A DNA stretch of 64,000 nt from Pectobacterium punjabense (GTDB lineage: Bacteria > Pseudomonadota > Gammaproteobacteria > Enterobacterales > Enterobacteriaceae), in the NCBI RefSeq assembly GCF_012427845.1, contig NZ_CP038498.1:1860001-1924000 (forward strand), given 5' to 3'. Positions 40,332-48,578 of this stretch are shown here, in pieces. The stretch's first letter is position 1. Each line of letters opens with the position of its first letter. A program made the position numbers and the translations under genes. Below the pieces are notes generated by a model. The model had not been told where the DNA came from. It ran no database searches and was given only the letters and a program-made list of their open reading frames with translations.

Positions 40332-40995
40332 TTTGTTTCTTAATAGTCTGAAATCCTTTCTTTCGCCACGCGTGGTTACCCTTTTGCTTGTCGTTATGCT
40401 GTTAATTGCGGTCTATCTGACTGGCCGTAATCAGGGTTATCAACTCGCACAAGCACTGGGAGATACTGCGCTGGCGAAACAGCAGGCAGCATTCAATTTG
40501 CTACAGCAGCAGCAGGCCGAAACCCAGAATCAGCTATTACGTGCGGCAGCGGAACAATACCAGCAGCAGGTCGAACGTGGGAATCAACTCGAACAGCGCT
40601 ATGTCGCTGCGCGCCAAAAACTGGCGGCGGATAACGCTGCTCTGCAACGGAGAATCGATCATGTTACTCAGCAATATATTGACGAAAAAGGCAAAATTCA
40701 TCCTGTGCAGTGTGTGTTTACTCGTGGCTTCGTGCAGCACTACAACGCCGCTTTCGGTCTGCCCGCCGATGGTGCGAAAGATATTACCGCCGCTGCCCGC
40801 CGCGCTGGCGCAGCGTCCGATCTCGGCGCAACCGCTGGTGCCGAATTACAACCTTCAGGCGTCTCCCAGCGCGATATCCTCGCCAACATCAGTGACAACG
40901 GAGAGCGCTACCAGGCGCTGAGTGCGCAGGTTAATGCGCTGCTGGATTATATCGAAGCGTTACAACGGACAGGGGAGGTAATACGTGAAGATTGA
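40321..40995 (+). CDS. Rz-like inner-membrane spanin
   Basis: A 224-residue protein with one N-terminal membrane helix (VVTLLLVVMLLIAVYLTG, about 19-36) and a long periplasmic coiled coil rich in Gln, Ala and Leu. This is the i-spanin plan: together with Rz1 it fuses inner and outer membranes in the last lysis step. The GTG start overlaps the transglycosylase stop by 11 bases and has GGGGGAGGG upstream. An Rz1 gene lies inside it in another frame. Confidence 0.85.
   Translation: MWNNLFLNSLKSFLSPRVVTLLLVVMLLIAVYLTGRNQGYQLAQALGDTALAKQQAAFNLLQQQQAETQNQLLRAAAEQYQQQVERGNQLEQRYVAARQKLAADNAALQRRIDHVTQQYIDEKGKIHPVQCVFTRGFVQHYNAAFGLPADGAKDITAAARRAGAASDLGATAGAELQPSGVSQRDILANISDNGERYQALSAQVNALLDYIEALQRTGEVIRED
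40661..40921 (+). CDS. Rz1-like outer-membrane lipoprotein spanin, nested in Rz
   Basis: An 86-residue product of another frame wholly inside the Rz-like gene. It begins with a lipoprotein signal (KKAKFILCSVCLLVASCS; lipobox LVAS-C, lipidated Cys after VAS) and continues as a Pro- and Ser-rich tail (TTPLSVCPPMVRKILPPLP). CGGAGA lies 10 bases before the ATG. Embedded lipoproteins of this kind are the o-spanins of lambda- and P2-like phages. Confidence 0.82.
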   Translation: MLLSNILTKKAKFILCSVCLLVASCSTTTPLSVCPPMVRKILPPLPAALAQRPISAQPLVPNYNLQASPSAISSPTSVTTESATRR

Positions 40996-41314
40996 AGTGG
41001 AGTTCTGGTCGCTGGTTGGCCTGTTGCTGTCGTTTATGAGCTTCCTGTTTGCCGCAGGGCGGATTCTGCTTACTCAGATTGAAAAGCGGTTGAACGAGCG
41101 TTTTGCCGCTTTGGAAAACGCACGACAGAAGAGTGAACAGGGGTGGACACGACTGGAGCGCGAGTTTCTGGAATTTCGCGCTGATTTACCGCTTATCTAC
41201 GTGCGACGTGAGGACTACATCCGTGGTCAAACGGTAATTGAAGCCAAGCTGGATGCACTTTACAACAAGCTGGAGTTAGTACAGCAGCGGTATTCGGGGG
41301 GAAATCATGGCTGA
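40985..41314 (+). CDS. Mu gp25-like (DUF2730-type) small membrane/coiled-coil protein
   Basis: A 109-residue protein: one N-terminal membrane helix (WSLVGLLLSFMSFLFAAGRI), then a charged coiled coil. Its form and place after lysis genes match Mu gp25 (DUF2730). Its function in Mu is unknown. It starts with GTG inside the Rz stop region and has GGGGAGG upstream. It is probably a remnant of the gene order in the ancestral Mu-like phage. Confidence 0.65.
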   Translation: MKIEVEFWSLVGLLLSFMSFLFAAGRILLTQIEKRLNERFAALENARQKSEQGWTRLEREFLEFRADLPLIYVRREDYIRGQTVIEAKLDALYNKLELVQQRYSGGNHG

Positions 41315-41618
41315 TATGCAGTGTATCCGACAGGAATCGATGCGTTGGCATTTGCTCATCGCATTAAATAAAACTCGTCCTTATACCGCGAATGAAATGT
41401 TTTTATTGGCCGTGATGCAGCGACTATATGCCGATGCCTCTGAACCGGAGCTGCGTCAGGCGCTGGATTACTTGGCCGATCGCAAGATGGCGGTACTGAC
41501 CAAGGAGAAGGGGGGGATCTGGCTGGCGAATCTCACTCGCCTTGGTGTGGACGTCGTGGAGTATGCGGTTGACTGTATGGTTGGTATCGCTCGACCGGAA
41601 AAATACTGGGATCGGTAA
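41307..41618 (+). CDS. Mu gp26-like winged-helix protein
   Basis: A 103-residue basic/helical protein with an apparent winged-helix fold (PELRQALDYLADRKMAV, then GGIWLANLTRLGVDVVEYA, and a terminal GIARPEKYW). It resembles the small phage proteins found just before terminase genes in Mu-like phages (Mu gp26). Here no terminase follows; instead a strong terminator stands 60 bases downstream. The role is unknown; it could regulate the cluster or be a relic. Confidence 0.65.
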   Translation: MADMQCIRQESMRWHLLIALNKTRPYTANEMFLLAVMQRLYADASEPELRQALDYLADRKMAVLTKEKGGIWLANLTRLGVDVVEYAVDCMVGIARPEKYWDR

Positions 41619-41678
41619 TCTCTTAACGTTGGTTTATCTTCTGTATTTTCTCTTTATCCGTGTCGTTATATTCCTTTG

Positions 41679-41706
41679 CGCCAGCACGGTTGTGCTGGCG
41701 TTTTTT
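41679..41706 (+). terminator. Strong Rho-independent terminator ending the lysis module
   Basis: A perfect 9-bp stem (CGCCAGCAC / GTGCTGGCG, loop GGTT) is followed by six T residues. It separates the lysis module (39389-41618) from the tail module starting at 41862, so the tail genes need their own promoter. Confidence 0.93.
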
Positions 41707-41765
41707 ATCGAAAGAATTTTTATTTCTCAGCGTATTAGACGTTTTTTTCAAGTAAATCACTTCGC

Positions 41766-41783
41766 TGTTTTTTCTAAAACAGA
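41766..41783. promoter_or_regulatory. Dyad upstream of the tail operon
   Basis: CTGTTTT and AAAACAG form a 7-bp inverted repeat with a 4-base centre, about 80 bases before the first tail gene, in an AT-rich stretch likely to hold the promoter. It recalls a LexA box (CTGT...ACAG), but the half-sites are two bases too far apart. Confidence 0.4.
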
Positions 41784-41861
41784 TTAAAAGCCGCAGCCAA
41801 CCGTTATCTGGATACTAGCGCCATCAACACGATGTACCACCAAAACGGCGGGTGAACGGAT

Positions 41862-42329
41862 ATGAATACCAAACCAATTATCGATGCGGTGATAGCCCGC
41901 CTCCAACAGCAATTACCGGCGCGTCGGATCGCGTCCTGTCCAGAAAATATTCTGATCGGACCAGATTTCCTGACACAAGGAGATGTGTTGGTGGGATATC
42001 GCGGCTCCGAGTTTTCTGTACCAGAAGACGTGGATTCTCTGGTTCAGACGCAACTACCCCAACTGATGGTTGCTGTGCTGCTACCAGATCTGGATGGCGA
42101 AAACGGTGTGCTGGCCACACTCGATACCATTCGTCAGGCATTGGGAGGATACCGATTGCCTGACTGTCATCGCGGTATCCGGTTAATTCGTGACCGTTAC
42201 GTTGGTTACATCAAAGGACGCTGGCATTACGCCATTGATTGCACCACAGAGACCCTTTTTATCGAAGACCGCGAGCAGACGGATGGTCCGCTGCTTACCA
42301 CGGTTAATTATGAGGAGAAAGACGCATGA
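41862..42329 (+). CDS. Mu gp37-like tail protein (DUF1834)
   Basis: A 155-residue protein matching the Gp37 family (DUF1834) of Mu-like phages, placed directly before the sheath gene as in Mu. These proteins act in tail completion or head-tail joining, where a tail-terminator role is often proposed. It is the first gene of the tail operon. Its last codons overlap the next start (ATGA-type). Confidence 0.8.
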   Translation: MNTKPIIDAVIARLQQQLPARRIASCPENILIGPDFLTQGDVLVGYRGSEFSVPEDVDSLVQTQLPQLMVAVLLPDLDGENGVLATLDTIRQALGGYRLPDCHRGIRLIRDRYVGYIKGRWHYAIDCTTETLFIEDREQTDGPLLTTVNYEEKDA

Positions 42330-42523
42330 AATACCGCTATACCGGCCCCGCCAGCGGCGTCACGCTGGCAGATGGTCAGGAAATTCTGCTTTGGCCCGCT
42401 CAGGTGACTGAACTGCCGGCAGATCATGAGTACGTGAAAACGCTGATTGCGCTGGGCTATTTGCTGCCAGTCGCTGGTCAGGTTCTGGCTGATAGCGCAA
42501 CGGAGGTGACCCTTGGCCGCTAA
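42326..42523 (+). CDS. Mu gp38-like small tail-operon protein
   Basis: A 65-residue protein (starts MKYRYTGPASGVTLADG) in the position of Mu gp38, between gp37 and the sheath. It has a small beta-rich N-terminus and no membrane segment. Function unknown. Its start overlaps gp37-like and its stop overlaps the sheath start, so translation is coupled throughout. Confidence 0.65.
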   Translation: MKYRYTGPASGVTLADGQEILLWPAQVTELPADHEYVKTLIALGYLLPVAGQVLADSATEVTLGR

Positions 42524-43940
42524 TTATTTACACGGTGTAGAAACGATTGAAGTTGAAACCGGTGCTCGTCCGGTGAAAACCGTCAAATCTGCGGTAATTG
42601 GGTTGATTGGTACGGCACCACAGGGTGCGGTAAATGACGTCACGCTGTGCCTGTCCGAAAAAGACGCGGCGCAGTTTGGCAGCCAGTTCGGCGGGTATAC
42701 CATCCCGCAGGCGCTGGATGCGATTTACGATCATGGCGCAGGTACGGTTCTGGTTATCAACGTGCTAGATTCGGCGAAACATAAGTCCGCAGTGAGCGCA
42801 GAAAAAGTCGCCTTTGACAAAACGACCGGTACGGCGCAACTGGCGAACCGCGTGGTTACCAAACTGGTGCTGACGGCGGCAGAAGGCGGTCAGCCGTTTG
42901 TCGAAGGTCAGGACTATACGCTGGATGCACAAACTGGCGTACTGAAAAATCTGGGTAAAAACATCGATGTTACCGCTGTGGTCAGCGCGTCTTACGACTT
43001 TGCTGATGTCACGAAAGTGACTGCCGCTGACATCATCGGCAGCATCAACGCCGCAGGCAAACGCACCGGTATGAAGCTGCTGAACGATACCTATAACCTG
43101 TATGGCTTCTTTGCCAAAATTCTGATTTCGCCGGTGTTCTGTACGCAAAACAGCGTAACGACCGAGCTGATCGCGCTGGCGGACAAACTGGGTGCGATTG
43201 CCTACATCGATGCACCAATCGGTACCACCTTTGCGCAGGCGCTGAGCGGCCGTGGTCCGGAAGGCACGATCAACTTCAACACCAGCTCTGAGCGCGCTCG
43301 CCTGTGTTACCCGCACGTAAAAGTGTACGACGCGGAAACCAACAGTGAACGTCTGGAGCCGCTGTCGGCGCGTGCCGCCGGTCTGCGTGCCAAAGTCGAT
43401 CTGGAGAAAGGTTTCTGGTGGTCGTCTTCCAATCAGGAAATTAAAGGGATCACCGGCGTAGAACGCCAACTGTCCGCGATGATTGACGATCCGCAGAGTG
43501 AAGTGAACCTGCTGAATGAACAGGGCATCAGTACCATCTTCAACAGCTACGGTTCCGGCCTGCGTTTGTGGGGCAATCGCACCGCTGCCTGGCCAACCGT
43601 GACGCACATGAAGAATTTCGAAAACGTGCGTCGTACCGGCGATGTGATTAACGAATCCATCCGTTACTTCAGCCAGCAGTATATCGACATGCCGATCAAT
43701 CAGGCGCTGATCGATGCGCTGGTGGAATCGGTCAATGCCTACGGTCGCAAGCTGATCGGTGACGGCGCACTGCTGGGCTTCAAATGCTGGTTCGATGCTG
43801 CACGCAATGAGCAAACCGAGCTGGCGGCAGGGCACCTGTTGCTTAACTACAAATTCACTCCGCCGCCACCGCTTGAGCGTCTGACCTTTGAGACGGAGAT
43901 CACCTCGGAATACCTGGTAACGCTGGAGGGCACTAACTGA
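42513..43940 (+). CDS. Contractile tail sheath protein
   Basis: A 475-residue sheath protein of the Mu gpL type (starts AANYLHGVETIEVETGARP; conserved SAVIGLIGTAP, PHVKVYD and LWGNRTA segments). It polymerises around the tube and contracts to drive it through the target envelope. The start is TTG at 42513, after CGGAGG, overlapping the previous stop. The ATG/TGA overlap at its end couples it to the tube gene. Confidence 0.93.
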   Translation: MAANYLHGVETIEVETGARPVKTVKSAVIGLIGTAPQGAVNDVTLCLSEKDAAQFGSQFGGYTIPQALDAIYDHGAGTVLVINVLDSAKHKSAVSAEKVAFDKTTGTAQLANRVVTKLVLTAAEGGQPFVEGQDYTLDAQTGVLKNLGKNIDVTAVVSASYDFADVTKVTAADIIGSINAAGKRTGMKLLNDTYNLYGFFAKILISPVFCTQNSVTTELIALADKLGAIAYIDAPIGTTFAQALSGRGPEGTINFNTSSERARLCYPHVKVYDAETNSERLEPLSARAAGLRAKVDLEKGFWWSSSNQEIKGITGVERQLSAMIDDPQSEVNLLNEQGISTIFNSYGSGLRLWGNRTAAWPTVTHMKNFENVRRTGDVINESIRYFSQQYIDMPINQALIDALVESVNAYGRKLIGDGALLGFKCWFDAARNEQTELAAGHLLLNYKFTPPPPLERLTFETEITSEYLVTLEGTN

Positions 43941-44464
43941 TGGCCGGGAAAATTGAAGTAAACCGTATTACCAATGCCAACATCTATATCAACGGTACCA
44001 ACCTGCTGGGGCGTGCGCAGGAAATCAAACTGCCGGATATCTCCATGATCATGCAGGAGCACAAGGCGCTGGGCATGGTCGGCAAGATCGAACTGCCTGC
44101 GGGTTTCGACAAGCTGGAAGGCGAGATCAAGTGGAACTCCTTCTACCGTGAAGCGATGCTGGCGGCGGCGAACCCTTACCAGTCGCTGGCGCTGCAGTGT
44201 CGCTCCAGCGTGGAACGTTATGGCTCTCAAGGCCGTATCGAAGAAGTGCCGCTGGTGACGCACATGACCATCATGTTCAAAAAGAATCCGCTGGGCACGT
44301 TCAAGCAGCACGAAAACCCGGATTTTAGCAGCGCGTTCAGCTGTACCTACATCAAGCAGGTGATGAACGGTGAAGACCTGCTGGAGCTGGATTACCTGTC
44401 CAACATCTTCATGGTGGGCGGTGTGGATCAACTGAACAGCTACCGCGCCAATATCGGCGGTTAA
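43940..44464 (+). CDS. Major tail tube protein
   Basis: A 174-residue tube protein of the P2 FII / Mu gpM type, starting GKIEVNRITNANIYINGTN, with the ELPAGFDKLEGEIKWNSFY region. It stacks as rings to form the inner tube. It is coupled to the sheath gene by overlapping stop and start. A strong UUCG hairpin follows, so sheath and tube should be the most abundant products. Confidence 0.92.
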   Translation: MAGKIEVNRITNANIYINGTNLLGRAQEIKLPDISMIMQEHKALGMVGKIELPAGFDKLEGEIKWNSFYREAMLAAANPYQSLALQCRSSVERYGSQGRIEEVPLVTHMTIMFKKNPLGTFKQHENPDFSSAFSCTYIKQVMNGEDLLELDYLSNIFMVGGVDQLNSYRANIGG

Positions 44465-44492
44465 TTTGGTATTCATTGACTAAGTGAGGGAA

Positions 44493-44517
44493 GAAAGGGG
44501 CTTCGGCCCCTTTCTTA
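44493..44517 (+). terminator. UUCG-tetraloop hairpin after the tube gene
   Basis: A perfect 9-bp stem GAAAGGGGC / GCCCCTTTC closed by the stable C(TTCG)G loop, then TTAT. It would act as a partial terminator or 3'-end stabiliser, raising sheath and tube RNA relative to downstream baseplate genes. Confidence 0.82.
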
Positions 44518-44606
44518 TACCTGCCGCTTTCGTTTTCTAATTCACTTTAAAATCGTTATTCCTCGCCGCACGCGATACTGCTCCCGACATTTACTAAGGA
44601 GCTGTT

Positions 44607-44927
44607 ATGCACACTGAAACCTATTCTCTGCAATTCCCTTACACCACTTCTGCCGGCCAACGCGTGGAGTCCATTTCGCTCAAGCGTCTGAAAGTCAAAG
44701 ACATCAAAGCGGTGAAAAAAATCAGCGATGACCCAAGCAACTGGGACGACGCGCTGCTGTCACGCATGACTGGTCTGGTGCCGGAAGACATCGATGAGAT
44801 GGACGCACAGGACTACATGGCGCTGCAAAAACGATTTCAGCAGCTACTTGGGTTGGATAACGCAGCCGGCTCTGCTGTGGAAAGCGCAGGCCCTGCTGGC
44901 GAGGTGGTTTCGCTTTCAGCCGAGTGA
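44607..44927 (+). CDS. Tail assembly chaperone (upstream frame)
   Basis: A 106-residue acidic protein of the phage tail-assembly chaperone family (Mu gp41 / P2 gpE group), placed between tube and tape measure as in all long-tailed phages. These proteins coat the tape-measure protein during assembly. The frame ends at 44927, while a second frame encoding a GpE domain overlaps it, the arrangement used for a programmed frameshift. Confidence 0.82.
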   Translation: MHTETYSLQFPYTTSAGQRVESISLKRLKVKDIKAVKKISDDPSNWDDALLSRMTGLVPEDIDEMDAQDYMALQKRFQQLLGLDNAAGSAVESAGPAGEVVSLSAE

Positions 44928-45015
44928 GATTGATGCGCTGGAACTGGACGACTTTGAACACTGGCTGGATGAAGCCAGCGAACAGATAAAACGTGAGAAC
45001 GGTGAGGAAGACTGA
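44794..45015 (+). CDS. GpE-type chaperone extension (frameshifted frame)
   Basis: The second frame holds a GpE-like domain (ALLARWFRFQPSEIDALELD, then DFEHWLDEASEQI) in the last 45 or so codons. The frame is +1 (equal to -2) relative to the upstream chaperone, and they overlap for 134 bases. It is most likely made as a fusion by ribosomal frameshifting; AAAAAC at 44827-44832 would allow a -2 slip of the AAA codon. Independent start at the ATG of 44794 is the alternative. Confidence 0.72.
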   Translation: MRWTHRTTWRCKNDFSSYLGWITQPALLWKAQALLARWFRFQPSEIDALELDDFEHWLDEASEQIKRENGEED

Positions 45016-45197
45016 TTACTGACAGGATTAATTAGGCCACCATCCACCCAACTCGGCCAGCGACAGGACGCTGGCCGTTTTCCTCCCTCACCACCTGTCT
45101 TCTTCCCCCGCTTATCACTCGTCCTTTTCCTCGTTTTATCCCCTGTTTGTGATGGGGAAACCAAACTGGAGCGGCGCAAGCCGCCGTCTCCGATCCG

Positions 45198-45214
45198 CCC
45201 CTCAAGGGGTTTTT
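45198..45214 (+). terminator. Short hairpin with T run before the tape-measure gene
   Basis: CCCCT-CA-AGGGG followed by five T residues: a 5-bp stem, so a weak terminator or pause site, inside the 216-base gap between the chaperones and the tape measure. It would lower read-through to the downstream genes. The rest of the gap has no visible gene. Confidence 0.55.
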
Positions 45215-45231
45215 CTGAATGAGAGTGAACC

Positions 45232-47649
45232 GTGGATATGCTTTTAAACGGTGTCATGCTGGGCAGGGCGTTTGGCGCCAGGCTGGATGACACAAAAAAA
45301 TCGCTGCAGCCACTTAGCGATAAACTCAAACAAGCCGAGGAGTGGCAGCGTCTGTTTAATCAGTCGCTAGAGCGCTTTGGCAATGTCAGTTTGCGCAGCA
45401 CACAGGTGACATCCCGACTGAGCCAGTCACTAAGTAAATTGGTAACCAATCAGGAACGGCTGGAGAGTATCCAGTCACGTCAAGAAACACTACATAGCCG
45501 TCGGGGTGAACTCGCCGATGACTTTAAGACTAAGCGTGAGCAGTTTGGTTTTGTCATGAAGCCGATTGTGGCGTCGGTCACACACTATGCCTCGTTTGAG
45601 GCGCAGTTGCGTGACATCAGCGTTGCTCATGGGATATCGGGTGAGCAAGAAAAGTTGATGGGGCAGAAACTGCGTCAATCTTCTCAACAGGTGAACCAAA
45701 AGCCAGATGCATTGCTCGGTAGTGCCGGGCAACTGCTTGCTTACGGCATGTCACCGGATCAGGCAACGGATGTTGCGGCAGTTTTAGGGAAAACGTCAAC
45801 GGCCTCTGGCGCGGCGCTGTCCGATCTTACGGCACTTTCGGCCACATTAGATGACGTGTTTAACCTGAAAGGTGCTAAGGCGCTGGAGGAATCCTTCTCC
45901 CGCATGCTGGCGGGCACGAAACAGGGTTTCTCCATGGCGTCGATGACGCAATACGCGACTGCGCTAGCTCCAGGGTTTACGGCGATGGGGGCGACGGGCA
46001 ATCAGGCGTTGAGTCAGTTGGTTTCCAGCCTGAGTGCGACAAAAGGCGCGGATACAGAAGCGAATACGGCTGCCCGGCTGGAGAGTTTCATGAATTCGGT
46101 GGGGCGAACTGACATTGCCGACAGCTACTACAACGCGGGCGTAGATTATAACGCGTCACTAAAAAGCTACATGAAAGGTGGGTATTCACAGTACGACGCT
46201 GCGGTTCAGATTAGTAACCGATTCATCGACAGCAAAGGCAGTCAATTCCAGCAACTATGGGATAAGGCCAGTAAAGCGGGCAACGTAGACGCACAGCAAA
46301 GTTTAATGCAGCGCTACGGATTGCAGGAGGTGTTCCGTACGCCAGAAGCAGTCAATCATGCGATGTCGATGAAGCAGAACTGGCAGAGCTATCAAGCGAA
46401 CCAACAGCGAATGAACAGCCCAGCAGCCACGCAAACGCTGGATCTCGACTTCGCCCGGCAGAATGACACATTGACTGGGCGCTGGAATCAAATGACAACG
46501 TCAATGATGAACATTGTACTCAATGTGGGGGAAGCCCTGGCACCAGTATTGGTTTCCTTGAGCGACATACTGATTCCTATTCTGGATCAACTGGTGACCT
46601 GGACGGCGGCGAACCCTGAGCTGGTTCGTAGGATCGTGATGGCCGTCGCCGGTTTCTTCGCATTCAGAATGGCATTGAGCGGTGCGAAGCTGGGGATTAC
46701 CACACTGCTATCGCCTTTACTGAGCGTTTGGGAAGGTATTTTGCAGGTTCAGCGTGGCTGGCAACTGTTCAATGCGGGATTAAGAATGACCGGAGTGTTG
46801 CAAGGCATTGGGGGGATTTTGAGCCGGCTGGTTGGTGGAGTTGGAGCATTCGGACGTATGCTGCTGATGAATCCGATTGGCTTGGCAGTAACGGCAATTG
46901 TGGGGGCTGTTTACCTGATTTACCGATATTGGGAACCGATTAGCGCATTCTTTAAAAACCTCTGGTCGCAAGTCAGTCAGGCTTTTAATGCGGGATGGGA
47001 GGCGCTCAGCAATGCGGTATCTGGAGGCGTAGTAGGGATTACCGCTTTACTGCTCGACTGGTCGCCATTTGGCGTGCTGTATTCCATCTTCGCCGATGCT
47101 GTCAGCGAATTGGGCATTCAACTTCCCGGTAGTTTAAGTGAACTCGGTGGCGTGATTATTGATGCATTGGTTAAGGGGCTGATCAGTTATTTCCCCGAGC
47201 TAAAAAACGTCCTGAAAACGATCGACGAATTTATTCCCGATAGCGTTAAAAACTTTCTGGGTATCGGCTCGAAAACCGTCTCTATCGAAGCTAGCGGCCA
47301 ACCTGTGGCTGCCAATGTTATGGGGCCACCCGTTCTGCAACCCACGTCGGTATTAGCATTGTCGTTAGAACAAACACCGCCTATTGAACCACCTAAGGCT
47401 GAGAGCACTGCGTCAACCCCGCAACAGCGTGTCGCACTGACATCAACTGTCGGTGGAGCAAAAGGTAAGTTAGTCAGCGCAGCCCCTTCCGAGCGTGTTC
47501 AGGTTGCTTTCTCACCCACCATTTATCTCAACGGCCAGAAGGCAGCGCCAACGCCTGAAATGACGAAGACGCTGACGCTTAGCATGAATGAACTGGAAAA
47601 TATGTTGAACAAGCTGCTCACTCAGCGTGAGCGCAGGGGGTACGCCTGA
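45232..47649 (+). CDS. Tail tape-measure protein
   Basis: An 805-residue protein: N-terminal coiled coils (about 20-110), a TP901-type tape-measure core (about 115-400), several hydrophobic segments (about 420-590: LVSLSDILIPILDQLV, IVMAVAGFFAFRMALSG, NPIGLAVTAIVGAVYLIYRY) and a low-complexity Pro/Thr-rich tail. It sets tail length; by the usual 1.5 angstrom per residue this implies roughly 120 nm. It starts with GTG after GAGAGTGA; an ATG at 45238 is an alternative. Confidence 0.9.
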   Translation: MDMLLNGVMLGRAFGARLDDTKKSLQPLSDKLKQAEEWQRLFNQSLERFGNVSLRSTQVTSRLSQSLSKLVTNQERLESIQSRQETLHSRRGELADDFKTKREQFGFVMKPIVASVTHYASFEAQLRDISVAHGISGEQEKLMGQKLRQSSQQVNQKPDALLGSAGQLLAYGMSPDQATDVAAVLGKTSTASGAALSDLTALSATLDDVFNLKGAKALEESFSRMLAGTKQGFSMASMTQYATALAPGFTAMGATGNQALSQLVSSLSATKGADTEANTAARLESFMNSVGRTDIADSYYNAGVDYNASLKSYMKGGYSQYDAAVQISNRFIDSKGSQFQQLWDKASKAGNVDAQQSLMQRYGLQEVFRTPEAVNHAMSMKQNWQSYQANQQRMNSPAATQTLDLDFARQNDTLTGRWNQMTTSMMNIVLNVGEALAPVLVSLSDILIPILDQLVTWTAANPELVRRIVMAVAGFFAFRMALSGAKLGITTLLSPLLSVWEGILQVQRGWQLFNAGLRMTGVLQGIGGILSRLVGGVGAFGRMLLMNPIGLAVTAIVGAVYLIYRYWEPISAFFKNLWSQVSQAFNAGWEALSNAVSGGVVGITALLLDWSPFGVLYSIFADAVSELGIQLPGSLSELGGVIIDALVKGLISYFPELKNVLKTIDEFIPDSVKNFLGIGSKTVSIEASGQPVAANVMGPPVLQPTSVLALSLEQTPPIEPPKAESTASTPQQRVALTSTVGGAKGKLVSAAPSERVQVAFSPTIYLNGQKAAPTPEMTKTLTLSMNELENMLNKLLTQRERRGYA

Positions 47650-48578
47650 TGTTTGCAGTATTAGGAAATATTGAATTTGAAGTGACTGCCTACTGGGACG
47701 GCTTTAATACGTCATTCGGCGCAGATTATGCCGAGCATGGCCGCATTGAAGGTAAACCCGGTCTGCAGTTCATTGGTGCGAAACTGGACGAGATTACGAT
47801 TAGTCTGGTGTTTCACAAGCAGTACTGCACGCCAGATGTGGAGCTGAAACGGTTGACGGAGGCGATGCGGGCGCATCAGGCGATGGCGTTAGTCTTCGGC
47901 AATGGAGATTATCGCGGCTGGTTTGTGATTACGGCACTGACCTCGACCAGCGAACATACCGACGCGAAGGGCAACGTATTGGCCATGAATGCTTCGCTAA
48001 CGCTGCGAGAATACATTGGCGATCCGAAAAATCCGCTCAAGCCGCCTGCGATAGAGACGCCTGTCCCTAATGTTAGCGCCATCACTAAAGCAGTCGATAA
48101 AGTGAGCAATTTTGCAGCTTCACTACGCACGGCTGTCACGTATGCCAAGAAGGCTCAATCAGCCGTTAAGGCGGTGAAAACCACCGTTCAGATTGTAAAA
48201 CGGATGAAGAAGAATCCCGAAACCGCGCTGTTGCAAATTCCCGGATTGCTAACGCAAGTCGGGAATGTATTGACGCCGTTAAGTGAGGTGGAACCGGCGT
48301 TTAAAAAAGCGGCAGAGGCTATTTCTGATGCAGCGGTTCAGGCAGAGAAGATGATGCCTGAAATTACAGCGGTTAATAAAGCGGCGAATGAAATGCTGAA
48401 ACAGGTCAAGCAAGTTGCCACCTTGTTGCAGGGCGTCGACAGCAAAAACGTTATCGAGAGGCTGGAAGCCATCAGTAAACATGTAGATGCCGCGAGCGAC
48501 ACATTTAAAGGCGCTGAACCTGCGCTGAGCAAACTGACGGCGGAAATCGTGAAGAGGGTTGAAGCATATGCACCTTGA
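47649..48578 (+). CDS. P2 GpU-like tail protein with long helical extension
   Basis: A 309-residue protein. Residues 1-125 match the P2 GpU family (MFAVLGNIEFEVTAYWDG, GKPGLQFIGAKLDEI, GNGDYRGWFVITALTST). The rest, about 170 residues, is a Lys/Ala/Val-rich helical extension that P2 GpU (about 160 residues in total) does not have. It starts in the stop region of the tape measure. A tail-completion or hub-associated role is likely. Confidence 0.82.
   Translation: MFAVLGNIEFEVTAYWDGFNTSFGADYAEHGRIEGKPGLQFIGAKLDEITISLVFHKQYCTPDVELKRLTEAMRAHQAMALVFGNGDYRGWFVITALTSTSEHTDAKGNVLAMNASLTLREYIGDPKNPLKPPAIETPVPNVSAITKAVDKVSNFAASLRTAVTYAKKAQSAVKAVKTTVQIVKRMKKNPETALLQIPGLLTQVGNVLTPLSEVEPAFKKAAEAISDAAVQAEKMMPEITAVNKAANEMLKQVKQVATLLQGVDSKNVIERLEAISKHVDAASDTFKGAEPALSKLTAEIVKRVEAYAP

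Noticed and set aside
41766..41783. LexA box upstream of the tail operon
   Set aside because: CTGT and ACAG are present and symmetric but separated by 10 rather than 8 bases; kept only as an unnamed dyad.
42765..43835. A 356-codon open frame on the minus strand across the sheath gene
   Set aside because: It is antisense to a clear sheath gene, looks like no known family, and its length follows from the codon bias of the real gene.
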